The notes: generated by a model from the letters alone, not told the origin. A stretch of 64,000 nt of DNA from Prostheceraeus crozeri (GCA_907163375.1 CAJQUW010003174.1:744001-808000), one strand, 5' to 3'. Positions 11,758-23,882 are shown, numbered from the stretch's first letter. Numbers and translations are program-made.

Positions 11758-12254
11758 CATGGATCGATTTGCAATGAAAATATGTTTTCATCATAGATCA
11801 ACTTATTTTGCAAGAATGAATGAAGAGAATGTCTGATGATAATAAATTCGTCGAAAATGACAAGGGAAGCTTATTGTTCGGCCCATCAATGCGTGTAGAT
11901 GAAAATAATCACTGATCATAAAGAGTTGCAATAAAGGCAAATCTCCTACAATGAAACTCTACAGCCCGCTGAATCGCAGCATCGCCTCCCAGTTTCCAAA
12001 TAAGTGAATACCAAGAAAATAATCAAATGCTTGAAGGGTAGTACTATTTTACCGTATTTTTCAGTTCACGACACCAATTGCTTATTGATTCGCATGAGTG
12101 GGATATTTAGTGTGACTGCAATTAGTGTTAACATCTCAACATTACGCATTCTACTTCCTAGTGTAGAAATCGTGATTTATTTGCAATAGCATTGTCCTAC
12201 ACCGATGGCCTGAGTCCGCGGCCCACCTGAAGATTAAAGCTTCAAATGATGATT

Positions 12255-12710
12255 CATTAGGTGACATGCCACGCTCAATTACGCGTAATTAACGCGTATA
12301 CTACGCGTAATTGCACGTGACCATAAATATCCGTGGCTATGCGTGACATTGCTGCAACATCTGTCGGCAGTCCTGCTATATAGACCTTGCGTCTCATGTG
12401 TCTGCATGTATCAGAGGCTAAACAATGTGATAGGACCTCAATTTCATGCTCAGGGAAGACAGAACATGCTTAGCGGTTCATCCGTGGTTCAAACGGCAGC
12501 GCAGACAACTGTAGACGACGCGCAAACTATAACCGCTCGCCCGCGTGCATTCATAAACATTCCCCATGTTTTAACAGCATCAGATCACGTGATTTCTGAC
12601 TCTTAGTGCAGCGCGTATGTACGCGGGTAGAAGAATAGAATGTCCTTAACCACGGATGTTTGGGGTGCTCCGTAATTACACGTGAATCACGCGTGGCATG
12701 TCACCCAGTG
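12255..12710. mobile_element. MITE with CACTGGGTGACATGCC ends
   Basis: The terminal inverted repeat CAYTRGGTGACATGCCACGC starts at 12255, and its complement ends at 12710. Inside lie several ACGCGT sites, a self-complementary CAATTACGCGTA/TACGCGTAATTG block near the left end, and a GC-richer interior. No transposase. No convincing target duplication, so the superfamily is open. Confidence 0.6.
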
Positions 12711-12861
12711 TACCCCCAGACAGTGCATAATTGCAATCATGTTCTTTGTTTCATCATGTGAACCCCAAGATTTACCTAGAAATTGGATTCATATCAAAGT
12801 CTTTTATTATTCTATAACAATAGGAGACTTTGATCTAAATCTGATTTCTATGCTAAATATT

Positions 12862-13380
12862 GTGGTTCCAAAGATGGAAGAAAGAATCCCCTTGCTGCAC
12901 AAGACATCGCCTTAATTGAAAAGGTCCAACGACGGCTTACTCGTTGTGTAATGAATCTGTCGGGTCATTCCTACGAAGACCGCCTTTGAATACTAGGAAT
13001 ACCTACCCTACACCGTCGTCGCCGTGCTTTTGACCTGATTCTCGTACACAACATTTTTCATTCCCTTTCTCCATGTCATCCGGGAACTTTTTTCCATCCT
13101 GTCACTTCAAGGACTCGTGGACATGACCTGAAGGTCTTAAAAAATCCCTTGAGGGTTCAAGCTCAGGAATATTTTTTCTCGCAACGTGTAATCGACGCTT
13201 GGAATTCGCTCCCGGCATATATTGTTGAATCGGCATCTCTTCAGGATTTCAAGAGGAGTCTGTACAACTTTCTACGCTCAGAAATGAGCTTTGTAACTCT
13301 TCCTGTGCCTGTGTAAAAGTTATGTGTGAGAACTTGCCTGTATGTGTTGACTCTGTTCTATACACACTGTAAATTTGATC
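12862..13380 (+). mobile_element. 5'-truncated LINE, C-terminal end of ORF2 and 3' UTR
   Basis: The frame reads DIALIEKVQRRLTRCVMNLS, then ILGIPTLHRRRRAFDLILVH, then FFSQRVIDAWNSLPAYIVES and DFKRSLYNF. This is the hallmark end of many animal CR1/Jockey-type ORF2 proteins (EKVQRR.TR.I..L, LP.L..RR.RGDLI, FF..RV...WN.LP). About 108 codons are open from 12990 to the stop near 13315, after one internal stop upstream. The 3' UTR runs into the hAT-like element at 13399 and probably resumes after 14296. Confidence 0.8.
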
Positions 13381-13398
13381 TGCCTTGGTTCTATATGA

Positions 13399-14288
13399 CA
13401 GGGTTGGAACCGGCCGGGTTTTTAGCGGCCGGCGTCATCTAAATCGGCCGGCCGGTGAATTCAAAACCGGCCGGTCCGAGGCCGGCGTATCTAAAACTGG
13501 CTGGTCAGAGGCCGGCCTATTTAAAATTCTGATGCTTTCATGGTCATTGAAGATCAAGAGCGTGTAGATGAGTATTACTACGTGTACGTTCCAAAGTAAC
13601 CGCATGACATTTTTGATGAGATGAATGTAACTCCGATATGTGAGACTTGATAAAGGACTAGCATAATAATTTAGGCTATCGCAGGACTTGACGTTTCTTA
13701 ATAGCATCAAGGATTTAATTGTCTTGTGTCATGTTGACCCTGCTCGCAATTATTCACTCTCAGGAAAGTTTAGAGGATGCCATTTCTTGTTGTTTACTTG
13801 GTCACAATCTCTAGTTCCGAAGCGACGGACATCTGTTGCTATGGGCAACATGAGGACGCGGGGCGATCTGCATACAGCCTCAGCAGCAACGAAGGAAGGA
13901 TTGGCAAGCGACGGGCAATCATCAAATGTGAATTGAGGTGTCACGATGTAGTACACTTCACTAGTTTTGGGTCATAGATTTACGAGTAATCAAAGCTTTA
14001 ATCAACAATCCACTTTCAAATGCTCAGTTAGTAGGTAATGGCAACACATTCAAGTATAGGTCTATATACACATGTATATATATGGGTAGATAGACTATGC
14101 ATCAGACATTATTTTATATATTTGCAGGCTCCTACAATGCTGTAGCAGTGATGCAGTTGGTGATGTCGGCAGTTGACAAAAAGGCCTGAAAAAGCACCGG
14201 CAGGCCGGTTTTCAAAATTTGCGGCCGGGCCGGCGGCAGGCGTGACTAAAACCGGCCGGCCGGTGGCCGGTGGCCGGTTCCAACCCTG
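13399..14288. mobile_element. Non-autonomous hAT element with GGCCGG arrays
   Basis: The ends CAGGGTTGGAACCGGCC (13399) and its perfect complement (to 14288) fit hAT termini. The flanks CTATATGA and CTATATGT are an 8 bp target duplication with one mismatch. Dense GGCCGG/CCGGCC repeats occupy 13410-13525 and 14190-14280, a compositional island in AT-rich DNA and the likely subterminal binding array. The 600 bp interior has no transposase. It is inserted just after the LINE tail, so it is younger than the LINE. Confidence 0.85.
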
Positions 14289-14296
14289 CTATATGT

Positions 14297-15500
14297 ACTT
14301 ATCGTAGTAATTAACTACATAATTGTAGTTATTTACTGTCTGAAGATTTTATCATTTCAAATTTATCTTTTATTAAAGTCTAGCAGCTTCTGCTCATGCA
14401 AGTTTGCCGCAAAAGTTGATTTAAAAAAATGCAAGCACTACATTCTTTAAACTATCGGTGCGTTTGATTCTAAGTCTTTTTCTTCTGTACAGCATTCCTC
14501 CCTGCTTGTAATTGTAACTACTTGCAGTAGAAAATAGACTTCGTAATCGTTCAATTCGAAGCATTCTGTCTGGACTCTGTAATTCAAGACATCCGAAATA
14601 TGATGAACGGAGGTAAGTTGCGTGTGCGGAGAATCAGATAGACTACATCAATTATTCAGACCTCACCAATTACATCTCCTTGCCGTCTCAAAGTTGCACT
14701 ATTTTCGATATCCTTCTCCTGACTGTCTTAAATGGTTGCTTTGATAATTAACTTTTTGAATGCTAGTCGAAGCAGTGGTGGTTCTATGAGGGCTAAAGGA
14801 AGCATACTCCCCCAAGAATATTTGTCGTTTATCCTCACCGCATGTTGTAAGTACTCTAACAAATGACTAAAATTCATGATAGTTGATGTTCCTCATCCGT
14901 TCCTATCAATACATCAGGATGCAATTGATCTAAAATTGCGATTAAAACTCTTTTTTCCAACATAATACAAAATGATGCTTTCCATGTTGCATCTTGATAT
15001 TTTGTTTTGTTATCTTATTCCATCATTTTTGCTTCATTTTCTTCGATTGACCAACCGTTTAGATGAATCGACAACTTAAAATACTTCTGGAATGTCGAAG
15101 ATATGCTACTCGTAATTTTCGACGTCGCATCTTTATACCAGAAAAGCAGAACGTGGATTTTTTCGTGCAAAATCTCTGTGTGTCTATGTCATACTAGGCC
15201 TACATTGTTGGCATATACTTCATTATCTGCTACATACACTCGCACATTTAAATATATGCAGTGCACAAATGTGGCATATGAAACTTGTCCATTTGCTCAG
15301 CACGTCTCTTTGCTTGTCAATAACTGAAAATATTTGACAACATTCAAAGTATTAAGAACATGTTAGTTGTCATTCTAAAGCACATACAGGTGCACAACAT
15401 TCAAATTTTGAAGACTGTATTTGATGTCTCTGGTATAATTGAATTTATAAAACGCTGTACTCATAATCAACAACATAAAACAGACATTTTTGGAATCTAT
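14297..15500. other. No gene seen
   Basis: AT-rich. A short frame around 14765-14830 ends at GTAAGTAC and was considered as an exon, then rejected. The remaining LINE 3' UTR may occupy the first ~100 bp. Confidence 0.4.
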
Positions 15501-15506
15501 GGTATT

Positions 15507-15615
15507 ATAGTGATATAACTACGACATCTGTACTACCACAGAAAATGTAGCACGAGGCGAAGCCGAGTGCTACATCTTTCTATGGTAGTACAGATGGAGT
15601 AGTTATATCACTATT
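15507..15615. repeat. Foldback with GCGAAGC tip
   Basis: Arms of about 46 bp (15507-15553 and 15567-15614) carry ATATAACTACGACATCTGTA and GTAGCAC and their inverse, around the centre GAGGCGAAGCCGA. The same style of tip (GCCGAAGGC, GCGAAGC) occurs in the foldbacks at 23883 and 25428. Confidence 0.8.
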
Positions 15616-15756
15616 ATCAAACGATCAAGAAATGTCAATGAACTCTATGGACCAGTGACGATATAGACAATCTGCTAAGAACACAAACGTGGTTGGCTTT
15701 CCATGGCATCCAAAGTCCTAGTAGATAGCCTATCCAATATTGATGTCATGCATTTC

Positions 15757-15803
15757 CATAGAAATTAACAATACCATAGAAAGTACTATTATCTACTTCT
15801 ATG
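15757..15803. mobile_element. 47 bp MITE consisting of two fused termini
   Basis: The unit begins CATAGAAATTAACAATACC and ends in ATCTACTTCTATG. It is flanked by the perfect 8 bp duplication TGCATTTC (15749-15756 and 15804-15811). Its left part matches the right terminus, and its right part the left terminus, of the 1 kb element at 60074-61085. It therefore looks like an element deleted down to its ends that still transposed. 8 bp duplications suggest hAT-type integration. Confidence 0.85.
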
Positions 15804-15986
15804 TGCATTTCCTTCATTTGAATTTCAAGTGAACCGATATTTAACTGGCATTTGCATGAGGTGTAGCCTTATTATCTATACCCAAGATATCATCTAAGCT
15901 TACTTGCAATTTTGGTGCATTGTAGGGTAAAAAAATGTAGCACGGTAGCCCATTGGATTACATGTATTTTGATTCATAGAAATTCC

Positions 15987-16010
15987 GTTCTACATTAGAA
16001 AATGTAGAAC
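15987..16010. repeat. Perfect 10 bp hairpin
   Basis: GTTCTACATT and AATGTAGAAC face each other around four bases. It belongs to a cluster of nested foldbacks between 15480 and 16075; ACTATTATCAAAC near 15609 is also inverted near 16061. Confidence 0.7.
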
Positions 16011-16081
16011 GCATAGTTCAACATAGTGGAGATAGGAAGGGAGTTTGATAATAGTATATTAACAGCAAGAATGAGTAGTGT

Positions 16082-16319
16082 TACAAGTCTTAAGATTTCC
16101 ATTTTCACCAGATATTGGGGCAAAGCTGATCAATTTTAATTTGTTGCCACGAGAAAGATCCATTGAGTTCTTTTAAGAACTGATTAATCCAACGGTTACA
16201 GTAGCATTGCATTTGCACACTTGCGGATTGGGGAACGCCATCAGTCCTTATTAGGACTACTTCAATTAATAATTTAAATTAGAAAGCATTATATTCTATT
16301 ATAAATGGCTGCTGGAATG
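16082..16319 (+). repeat. Repeat family R1, copy 1
   Basis: About 238 bp closely matching 61796-62033 in the same orientation, from TACAAGTCTTAAGATTTCC to the GGCTGCTGGAATG end. Non-coding. Contains TTCTTTTAAGAACTGATTAA and a small palindrome AGTCCTTATTAGGACT. No polymerase III boxes seen, so probably a MITE or solo fragment. Confidence 0.75.
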
Positions 16320-18760
16320 ATTTTCATCATCGTATGAGAAATAATACATAAAATAATGAACAAAGTTACATAACGAAAGAATTACACAAAATGAAAGATG
16401 AAAAATGAATGAACAAGCTTTAGGAAGAAGTCAAACAATTCTCGGATGAATAGAATTCTCGAGTCTGAATGGATTTTCGATCAAGTAATTTTGTCGAAAG
16501 AAAAATTCCAGTTCCATGAAACGAAGAGATTTCAGGATTTTCAACTGTCAAGAATTTAGGCTACAATTAATCTACATTTATAATGATGACTACTACAGAC
16601 AGAAATATGTCAAAAAGTAAGGCTTGTGAAAGGAAAAATGACAGGATTTTGATTTGATGAGAGGAACAGATTCACGAAGAAAATTATCATCTGCATCTGC
16701 ATATCTTGAAAAACTTACTTGTAGTTTTATCTCTCGACTTTGATTGAAGAGTTAGATTTTTTCATTCTTTTAACTGTCAGGAAATTTGCTAAATTTGAAT
16801 AATTAATATGAAAAGTTTTTATTTCACTTTATCAAAACTGACACACTGCAATCACATTTTCACAAGATTTGAATGTGCAATAACAGCAAAGTCAGAGATT
16901 ATCTTCAGGTTGTTGTATTCATTTATCAGATAAAGCAAATGACAAATGGCTACCAGAAGCGATTTATGGGCAGCCCCGAAACAGTGCCAATTTACCACAA
17001 AAAGCACGATTTCAGCGGTTGCCGCAAACGTAGAATAATAGAAATTAATTTAACTTATCCGGCCACAAAAGAGACTTAAAGAGAGCGAATGAAGAGCACG
17101 CCCCGGGGACGCACTGCTGTTTTTTCTGCAACCTCTTTTGAAAATACCGCAGTTTTGAATTTATCGAATTCCACCCGGGGTCTTGGACCCTGCCCCTCTC
17201 CAACACATGCATTTTTTTACATTGCTCAAAAGCTGCAAGACACGACTCTAACAATAGCAGCTGTGGAGAGTTGATTGTTCAATTCAAAGCATCTGACTTT
17301 CCACAAGGTCGAAGGGATATTTGTAGGCTCTCAGCTCCTAGCTCCAACATTAACCTTTCGCCCAATGGAGAGCCCACCCTACCGAAAGTTTTATCTAGCT
17401 CCTGAACAAAAGAAGATGCGGACTCTAAATTTTAGATAGCTTATTTCTACGTATTCCACAGCTTTCCACCAATTTTGAACAACATCGGCTGAATACATTC
17501 GCCACAATGAGATTTCAAAAATTTTAATGTACGGCAGATTTGTCGAATTTTGCACTATTTTCGCTTTGAATGTTTTCAGGCGTCATTATTAATATTAAAA
17601 CTATTCGAATTTACAAAACAATGTGTTCTCGTGACAATTTGAACAGAAAATGATAATTCCCTTGTAGATTCCATTTAGACTTCGACGTTTTGAATTCAAA
17701 AATTCAAGATGGTTTCTCAGGAAATATTAGCCATTGTAAAAAATTATCTTTTTGACCTTTAACCTTACATTTGGCTTCCACCATGTCCTTGAATATCAGA
17801 ACAATGATGATATTCTGACTCGTCATGAGGAGAGCTTTCTTTTGGTGTATTTTGTTTTGAATTTGTACCTTTAGCTTCGGAAATAAGCAGGAGGCGATGT
17901 GCACCCTTCCCCCCCCCCTACGCGAGGGTTATAAACAGCTTGCCGGCAAGGAATCAAGCACAGTCCTCGAACTGCGTAAGCGGCGTGATGATCACCAAGA
18001 CTAATGAAGCGCACTCTCCACTATCATGTCGGGAGCATGCAAAGCTTTGCGCACGTAGTTTTCTGAAGATTTCTTAACTTCCATTTGTGGAGGGCGACCT
18101 ATCAACAAACTAGTCAACTATTACTGCTGGCAAGCTATACTACATCTGTTAGTCGACCCAACTTTTAAGAATAAGTGGAAAATGATTCAAATCTAGGATT
18201 CAATTGTATTTTGTATTTATCGGCTACAGATGAAAGCTTGTCATGAAATATGACGAGAAGCGAACTAAAATTATGAATGAAAATAACCACGAAACTGAAG
18301 AAACCTGATGTAACATCGCTGTAAAGGTCTAGACCCCTAAACTCCAACCTGTACCGCATGGCATCTCTCAAAATCTAAGGAAACATGGCTACAGGATGAC
18401 TTTCTGACACTTCATGATGAGAGCTTTCATTTAATGTCTTTCATTTTGAATTCCGTCATGCGGTTACTGAGATTCGGACAATAGATCATAATTATAGCAG
18501 AAAATTCGTCTTTTTAACTTTCGAAAATAAATTTGACCTCAATGAATTTGAAAACAACGATAATATCGTGACTCTTCTGATGAGAGTTGATGAGAGCATG
18601 ATTTAGAACAAAAGAAGCCATAATTATTCGAATAACATAGATTTCATGGAGCTGCTGCTATGGAAAGCGTATTTTCTGAATGTGATAACTCCATGCATGA
18701 AAATGAATCGATGCAGGAGGAACGATGCACTTTAAGTTCCCTTAATCAGTCTTCTCTATA
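16320..18760. other. No gene seen
   Basis: AT-rich. GC-richer islets lie at 17080-17200 and 17925-18070 without a recognisable frame, and a run of C sits at about 17908. Small ORFs here are below what I would trust. Confidence 0.4.
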
Positions 18761-18980
18761 GCGGCCTCCGTGGCACAGTGGGAAAGTGCATGGCCCAACG
18801 ATCTTCTGGTGCAGAGGTCGAGCCCCGAGTGTCATTGGACATCAGCAGGAAGAACATCCGGACTAAAATATTCCAGACGAAGGTCTATGTCAGCACCATC
18901 GAAGCTCCCAATATGGGGGAGCAGTGACGTCACAGCCTCCTGTGCAAGTTCGGTTGCAAGACAATGATTAGCCAATGCAT
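18761..18980 (+). mobile_element. tRNA-derived SINE
   Basis: The head reads CGGCCTCCGTGGCACAGTGG with a box A-like block, then AGGTCGAGCCCC as box B about 45 nt later. A GC-richer body to about 18975 includes GGAGCAGTGACGTCAC. The head differs from the SINEs at 4750 and 39963, so at least three tRNA-SINE families are present. 3' end approximate. Confidence 0.55.
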
Positions 18981-19904
18981 TCAAATTGTGCAGTGTTGCA
19001 TGAACAAAATAGCTACCATGCAGCCTTTTTAGAATAGACGCATTTCAATCGTATAGTTGAGAATGACTTAATAATTAATCGTCAAAAATAGAATTCACAT
19101 TGATTTCTTGAGTTTTTGCATATATCTGTGTTTGCTCCCGGTATGCTGTCTTCAAATAAAAACGCATGAAAAATTTGTTCAAATAGTAATGTCTGCATCA
19201 TTTTTTGCTTACTTTAAGAATTCATTTCTGCTTGAAATATCCTGCATTCAGGACTTTTAAAATAGTCCTCAGGGGCACTGTGATCGTCCGTTTGATCAAA
19301 TCCAGCATTGGTTTTGAAAAGTATGAGAATTTTTCTAATTGAAACTAAAATTCGCGGAGGCGAACCATCAAAATCATCAGATGAATAATGAGTTACTCTT
19401 TTCCTTTCCTGCCCCCACGATATGGATTGGTTTAATCTGTGTACAAAAGAATACTCAGCATCCATTACCTCTCTTTGCACTCTGAAATCTCTTTGCGCTA
19501 TTAAAATTTAAATTGAAAAACTGTGGACTTTTCAGGGGCGTGGCGATGAATTTTTCCACACTTTATTCACACAGCTTCTTTAGTGAAACATAAGTCCTCA
19601 AATTCATTAAATTCTTTCAGACACATTTCCGCGCTGTCGGGGCCTTTCCAAAGTTAGTTGTGGTCTCAGGTTGATCGGTATGCAGACTGATGAAAAATAA
19701 TTTCGTACGCAGCTGTAAAGCAAGAATGCGATGTTTTTACTTTCATGAAAATCTAGATAAAGATTATTATTCATCTTTTCATTTCAATGTTTTAAGCGAC
19801 TGCAATAGCTATAAAATGTTGCTTTTTTCCAGACATTTTGAGCACGTTTCCATTGTGTTTGCAAAAAGGCAGCATTTATTAATTATTGGAGACACATAAC
19901 TTTG

Positions 19905-20381
19905 GTGAATTGCCAGTTGCGTGTTTAAAGTAATATTTAATGAATGCCCGTCGGAATTTCACTAACTTTCTAATTGCAAATCTCAAATTTACCCGGGCAT
20001 GACTGCAAATTTAAATAGGGAGTTGTGTCGATGTTGAGAGATGTGAACTAGGCCTGCTGATAATTCCTGATATTTAATGAAATAACAGCTATTCAGGTCT
20101 GTTCTTATGTTTCAACTGAGAATACAACTCAATATCTAATTATTCTATTTTCATCACATAGAATGTGCCTCACGCGACTAATAACTGTGTAGAAAGGCAC
20201 ACAGATTCAATGTTCGATGAGGGATAGATATTCAAGAACTCCATTTGGTCCACAGTACATCAGCAGTGCCTTCAATACTCAGAGGCCTTCAGATAAAGAA
20301 ATAAAATTCGACTCAGAGTTCGATACAGAGGCGTCGCCACGGGAACAATTCGTTTATGGATCGCAACCGTATATATTTTAA
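19905..20381 (+). repeat. Repeat family B, long copy (plus)
   Basis: Aligns closely with the inverted copy at 26945-27410. The left module carries GAATTGCCAGT and TTTAATGAATGCCCGTCG. The right part (20195-20381) keeps an almost unchanged reading frame ending in FVYGSQPYIF and a stop, in both copies. Shorter copies lie at 28137-28200, 36060-36185 and 46617-46860. It resembles the 3' end of an element with a coding tail; the protein is not recognised. Confidence 0.65.
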
Positions 20382-20738
20382 ATTTCACGGATTTAGATAT
20401 CTAAAAAGCTATCTAAAACCTATCTGATATCAATGAAATTTCATCAATACTTGCCATAAATGCAAAGTTAGAGATGCTGACATTCTCAATGTGCATGTAA
20501 TTGGGTTATTACCCGTACTTCAAAAAAATTGATTCTCTCATTCCAAAGTCTCTCATTCGAAAAATAAACATTCTAGCTGTAAATGTAAATTCAATAGCGC
20601 TAGATTGCTGGATTCGACAATGCATTTATCCGGCCGAACTTTACTAATCAAGGGTCGGCGTGTCCCTAGTTGTCATGATAGCGTACTTTCATGACATATT
20701 ATTATCAATGTGCATGGCCGATTTAGTCCTGTATCATA

Positions 20739-21386
20739 CTCCGGCAGCCAGAACGAGTTTCTGCAGGGAATGAGGTCGAAAATGAGACTTTCACATTGTG
20801 CACCCTATGAATGCTACGAATTTGCTCGTTTGCCGAATTTTACCTTGTCAGACACGATCAAAGAAAAACATGTTATTCCAATAGGATAAATATTGCAGTT
20901 TTTTGGTTAAATTGATTTTTTCTATGTTTTCTCTTATCAATGGAATAGTGCTAACTAAATCTAGAGCCATAATTTGTCACATGGAGCGTCTTCAAATCAT
21001 GTCTTATCATGTTCTAAAATATTTGCCGTGAAGCTAGACACATTCAGATATGGCAAGCCTCCAAATGTCGGCAAAAGCAGGTATTTTGAGCAATTTACTG
21101 CACATTTAGCCACATGCACGCATGGATCGACGAAGTGCTCTGAAAACATATCATGCCAAAAAATCCGACTCACCTAACAAGAGAAAACATGAAAATTTAA
21201 CTAAAAGCTACAAAGTGAGTCACATTGCATTTACATGTGTTTGTCTTTGATCCTGTCTGACAAGAAGAGGAACTCACTAGAACTCGGCAGACGTGGAGAT
21301 TCGTATTAGGCATATAGGGTTTATATCATTCTGTGAAAGCCTGAATCGGCCTCGTTCCCTGCAGAAGCTCGTTCTGGCTGCCGGAC
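20739..21386. mobile_element. Palindromic DNA element with TA duplication, copy 1
   Basis: The ends CTCCGGCAGCCAGAACGAG (20739) and CTCGTTCTGGCTGCCGGAC (to 21386) sit between TA dinucleotides. The inverted repeat extends well inward (GAGTTTCTGCAGGGAAYGAGG, CTTTCACA). A better preserved copy is at 63076-63797 and a diverged one at 37589-38430. No transposase frame. TA duplication is shared by Tc1/mariner and other superfamilies, so the family is open. Confidence 0.75.
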
Positions 21387-21388
21387 TA

Positions 21389-23320
21389 TTATTATAGAGT
21401 ATCGGATTTCCATGGCTACAATTACGGAAAATAAAGTTCAGACATGTCTCATGCATTGAGGAGTAGCTGCATTGATTGACTGTCATATCAACCAAGTTGA
21501 AACTAATGATTATTGATATAAAATGAAAGATTTAGTTATACATGCTTGTAAGCCATCGAATTTCAACGATAAATAAACATCTCCAGAAATGCAATTTGAT
21601 GGATTTAAACACGATCGAAATTTTAACGATCGATTTTAACACCATCGAGACTATTACAATGTCAGCATCTCATAACTAAGCTATCAGCAGAGCTGACGCT
21701 AACTAGTCCGGGCAATCTACAGCGAGTTACAACATTTAGTCGCCACAAATTACAGTAGTTCCAATGGTTGGTTCATCTTCTACAGAAAAGAATTCCTTTT
21801 TAACATATCAATAATTTGAGAGAATCCAATTTGGGGAACACCCTGAATTTTCCACTTGATGTCACGAGGTTTTCTTTCGAAATATACTGACCATCATGCG
21901 CTTACTCCAATGAAATCGCAGATACAGATCGCAAATAGCCAATCAAAGTGGAGTATTGCAGCTTTGTCTCACTTACATGCATTGCATTTAACAGTCACAT
22001 GGCTCTCACCATTACCAGCACTGCTTTCCTGAATTATGTCATTTCCAAGTGACTAGATTCGGATTGAAGTGATCCGACTTATTTATGCTGTGCTGTTGTT
22101 GAAATGACTTTTTGAATATGCATTACATTCATCAACTATTTCAGGCGAAAATGATTTGTAACTTGGTGTGACACGATCTTTGTTGAAAGTTCTCTCACAA
22201 TGCATTTGACTATAATTGTGGCAGTCCTATGCTTTTCGATTTTATTCCAGGTTGTGTTTAATTGCAGCATTATTTTGTTCAATTGACCGCGAGGTTTAAC
22301 TGGTGAAATTTTCCGGTCCGTTAAAATTATTGATTAAGAACCCTTGTCCTAAATCATCAGCACTGCGTTTTATGCACTTGCATATATTTTATATGATGGA
22401 TATAGTCATCTATATAAAGTGCGCATTCTTATTCATCTTTAGCCGGTCTCATCTTTCGCTAGCGCTATCACTAGCTGATGACATTGAATATCGATGCAGA
22501 GGTTTTTCAATGTGGCCACCGATAGAACCGCCTTGAGGGAGAAGGGATGCTGAGTTCTACTTCGTAAATATCTATCCTGTCTCGGCAGGTTTGAAATGGT
22601 CAGCTATCAACTTTAAAATAGGTCATCAAGTGAATAAACGTGACAGAATTCCTAGAAAGGTTTAATTTTGACTTTGATTTTACAACGCAATTATCTGTGA
22701 CTGTGAGCTGTCCTAGATCCCTCATTAACACTCTCTATAGTACACTCACAAGCGCAAGTCATTACAACTTACTTTTTTTCGGATGCTGGAAAGCAATTCT
22801 AATAACTGATGGCATCTAATTACTTTTTCTGTAAACAGTTGAAGTCAAAATGTTTACATTTTGAAAGAGAATTGAAGGCGTCTCCCAAAGTATATCTTCA
22901 ATTATTGAATGACTCATTTCTGAGTACTAATTCATGCGCATTGAAGTGATATCTCTTTAAATGAATGACAAAATGCATGTGTATATGTCTAAAACTGTTG
23001 CACTATTTTATACAGCAGCGATTTGCACTAATGCAATCTTACATTTTTACTCCAATGATTGTTGTGTTCCTTAAGGCATGCACAGATTACAGCTGCTGCA
23101 AAATTATGTAACTTCCTACATTCAAATTTGTTTTACTTGCGGTGCACTATCCCTTCATAATTGTATAAAGGAACTAGCCTCCTACATATCGTTTTCAACA
23201 TTGCATTTGAATGTACATTATTCCAATTTTCTTTCACGATTCACTTTGCTTCTACTCTATCAGTATTTTGATGTTCTTTTGGACTACAATACATGAGCAG
23301 GCTAACAATAGAAGTAAGAA
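21389..23320. other. No gene seen
   Basis: AT-rich. The first ~60 bp share the words ATAGAGT.TCGGATTTC.ATGG with 50843-50870, hinting at one more uncharacterised repeat. Confidence 0.4.
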
Positions 23321-23324
23321 AATA

Positions 23325-23767
23325 GGACGTGCTGTGCTACGACCTCAACGCGAGAGGGGCAATGGTCAGCTCAATCCGGAAACGCGTCCAGCTGACATGT
23401 ATGCATCCCTGATTGTTCTCCCGGTAAGCCAGCAGCCGTGGATGTGACTGTTACGTACCCGCTCAACCACACAAATATAACAGGAGCGAGCTAACAGTCT
23501 AACATGTGACAGCCACAGCTGACCACAGAAAGCGAAACAACAACGCAGAAAAATGCCGCAAGTTGGGAGACGAAGCCACCAATGTTGTCACTCGCCTTAG
23601 TCGCAGACTGTCGACACAAACGGGAGTGACATTCAATGATGCGATAACATCAATTTGTAGCAGAATCTCGATGTCACTGGTTCGGGCTAATGCGCCGGCC
23701 ATCATCAAGCGAAATGCTGCCTCCGTTGGTCGATCTGAGATCGAACGATCACTTGCGACTTTTCCTT
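23325..23767 (+). pseudogene. Broken mobile-element ORF with VDVTVT nuclease-like signature
   Basis: The stretch reads VLRPQRERGNGQLNPETRPA, then SPGKPAAVDVTVTYPLN, and later GDEATNVVTRLSRRLSTQTG with SMSLVRANAPAII. I recall this combination (a RPADV..P.W..G..AA.DVTVTSPL block, then a W..EA...L..LA.RL block and a helical LVR.NA tail) from high-copy ORFs in cnidarian, lancelet and other invertebrate genomes, usually annotated beside reverse transcriptases. The D.TV core resembles a PD-(D/E)XK nuclease strand, but that is inference. The reading frame is interrupted. GC content is higher than the surroundings, as expected of a once-coding insert. Confidence 0.55.
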
Positions 23768-23882
23768 GACGTTTTTGTTTTTTACTTCTTTCTTTTCATA
23801 TTTTTTTGAAATTTTCTCTATAATTTTTTGAAATTATGCTTGCTAACTTTCATGCATGTTGTTCGAAAACCGAAAATAGGTA

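Noticed and set aside
14765-14832. Possible internal exon ending at a strong GTAAGTAC donor
   Set aside because: Only ~24 codons, weak acceptor, no neighbouring exons in frame.
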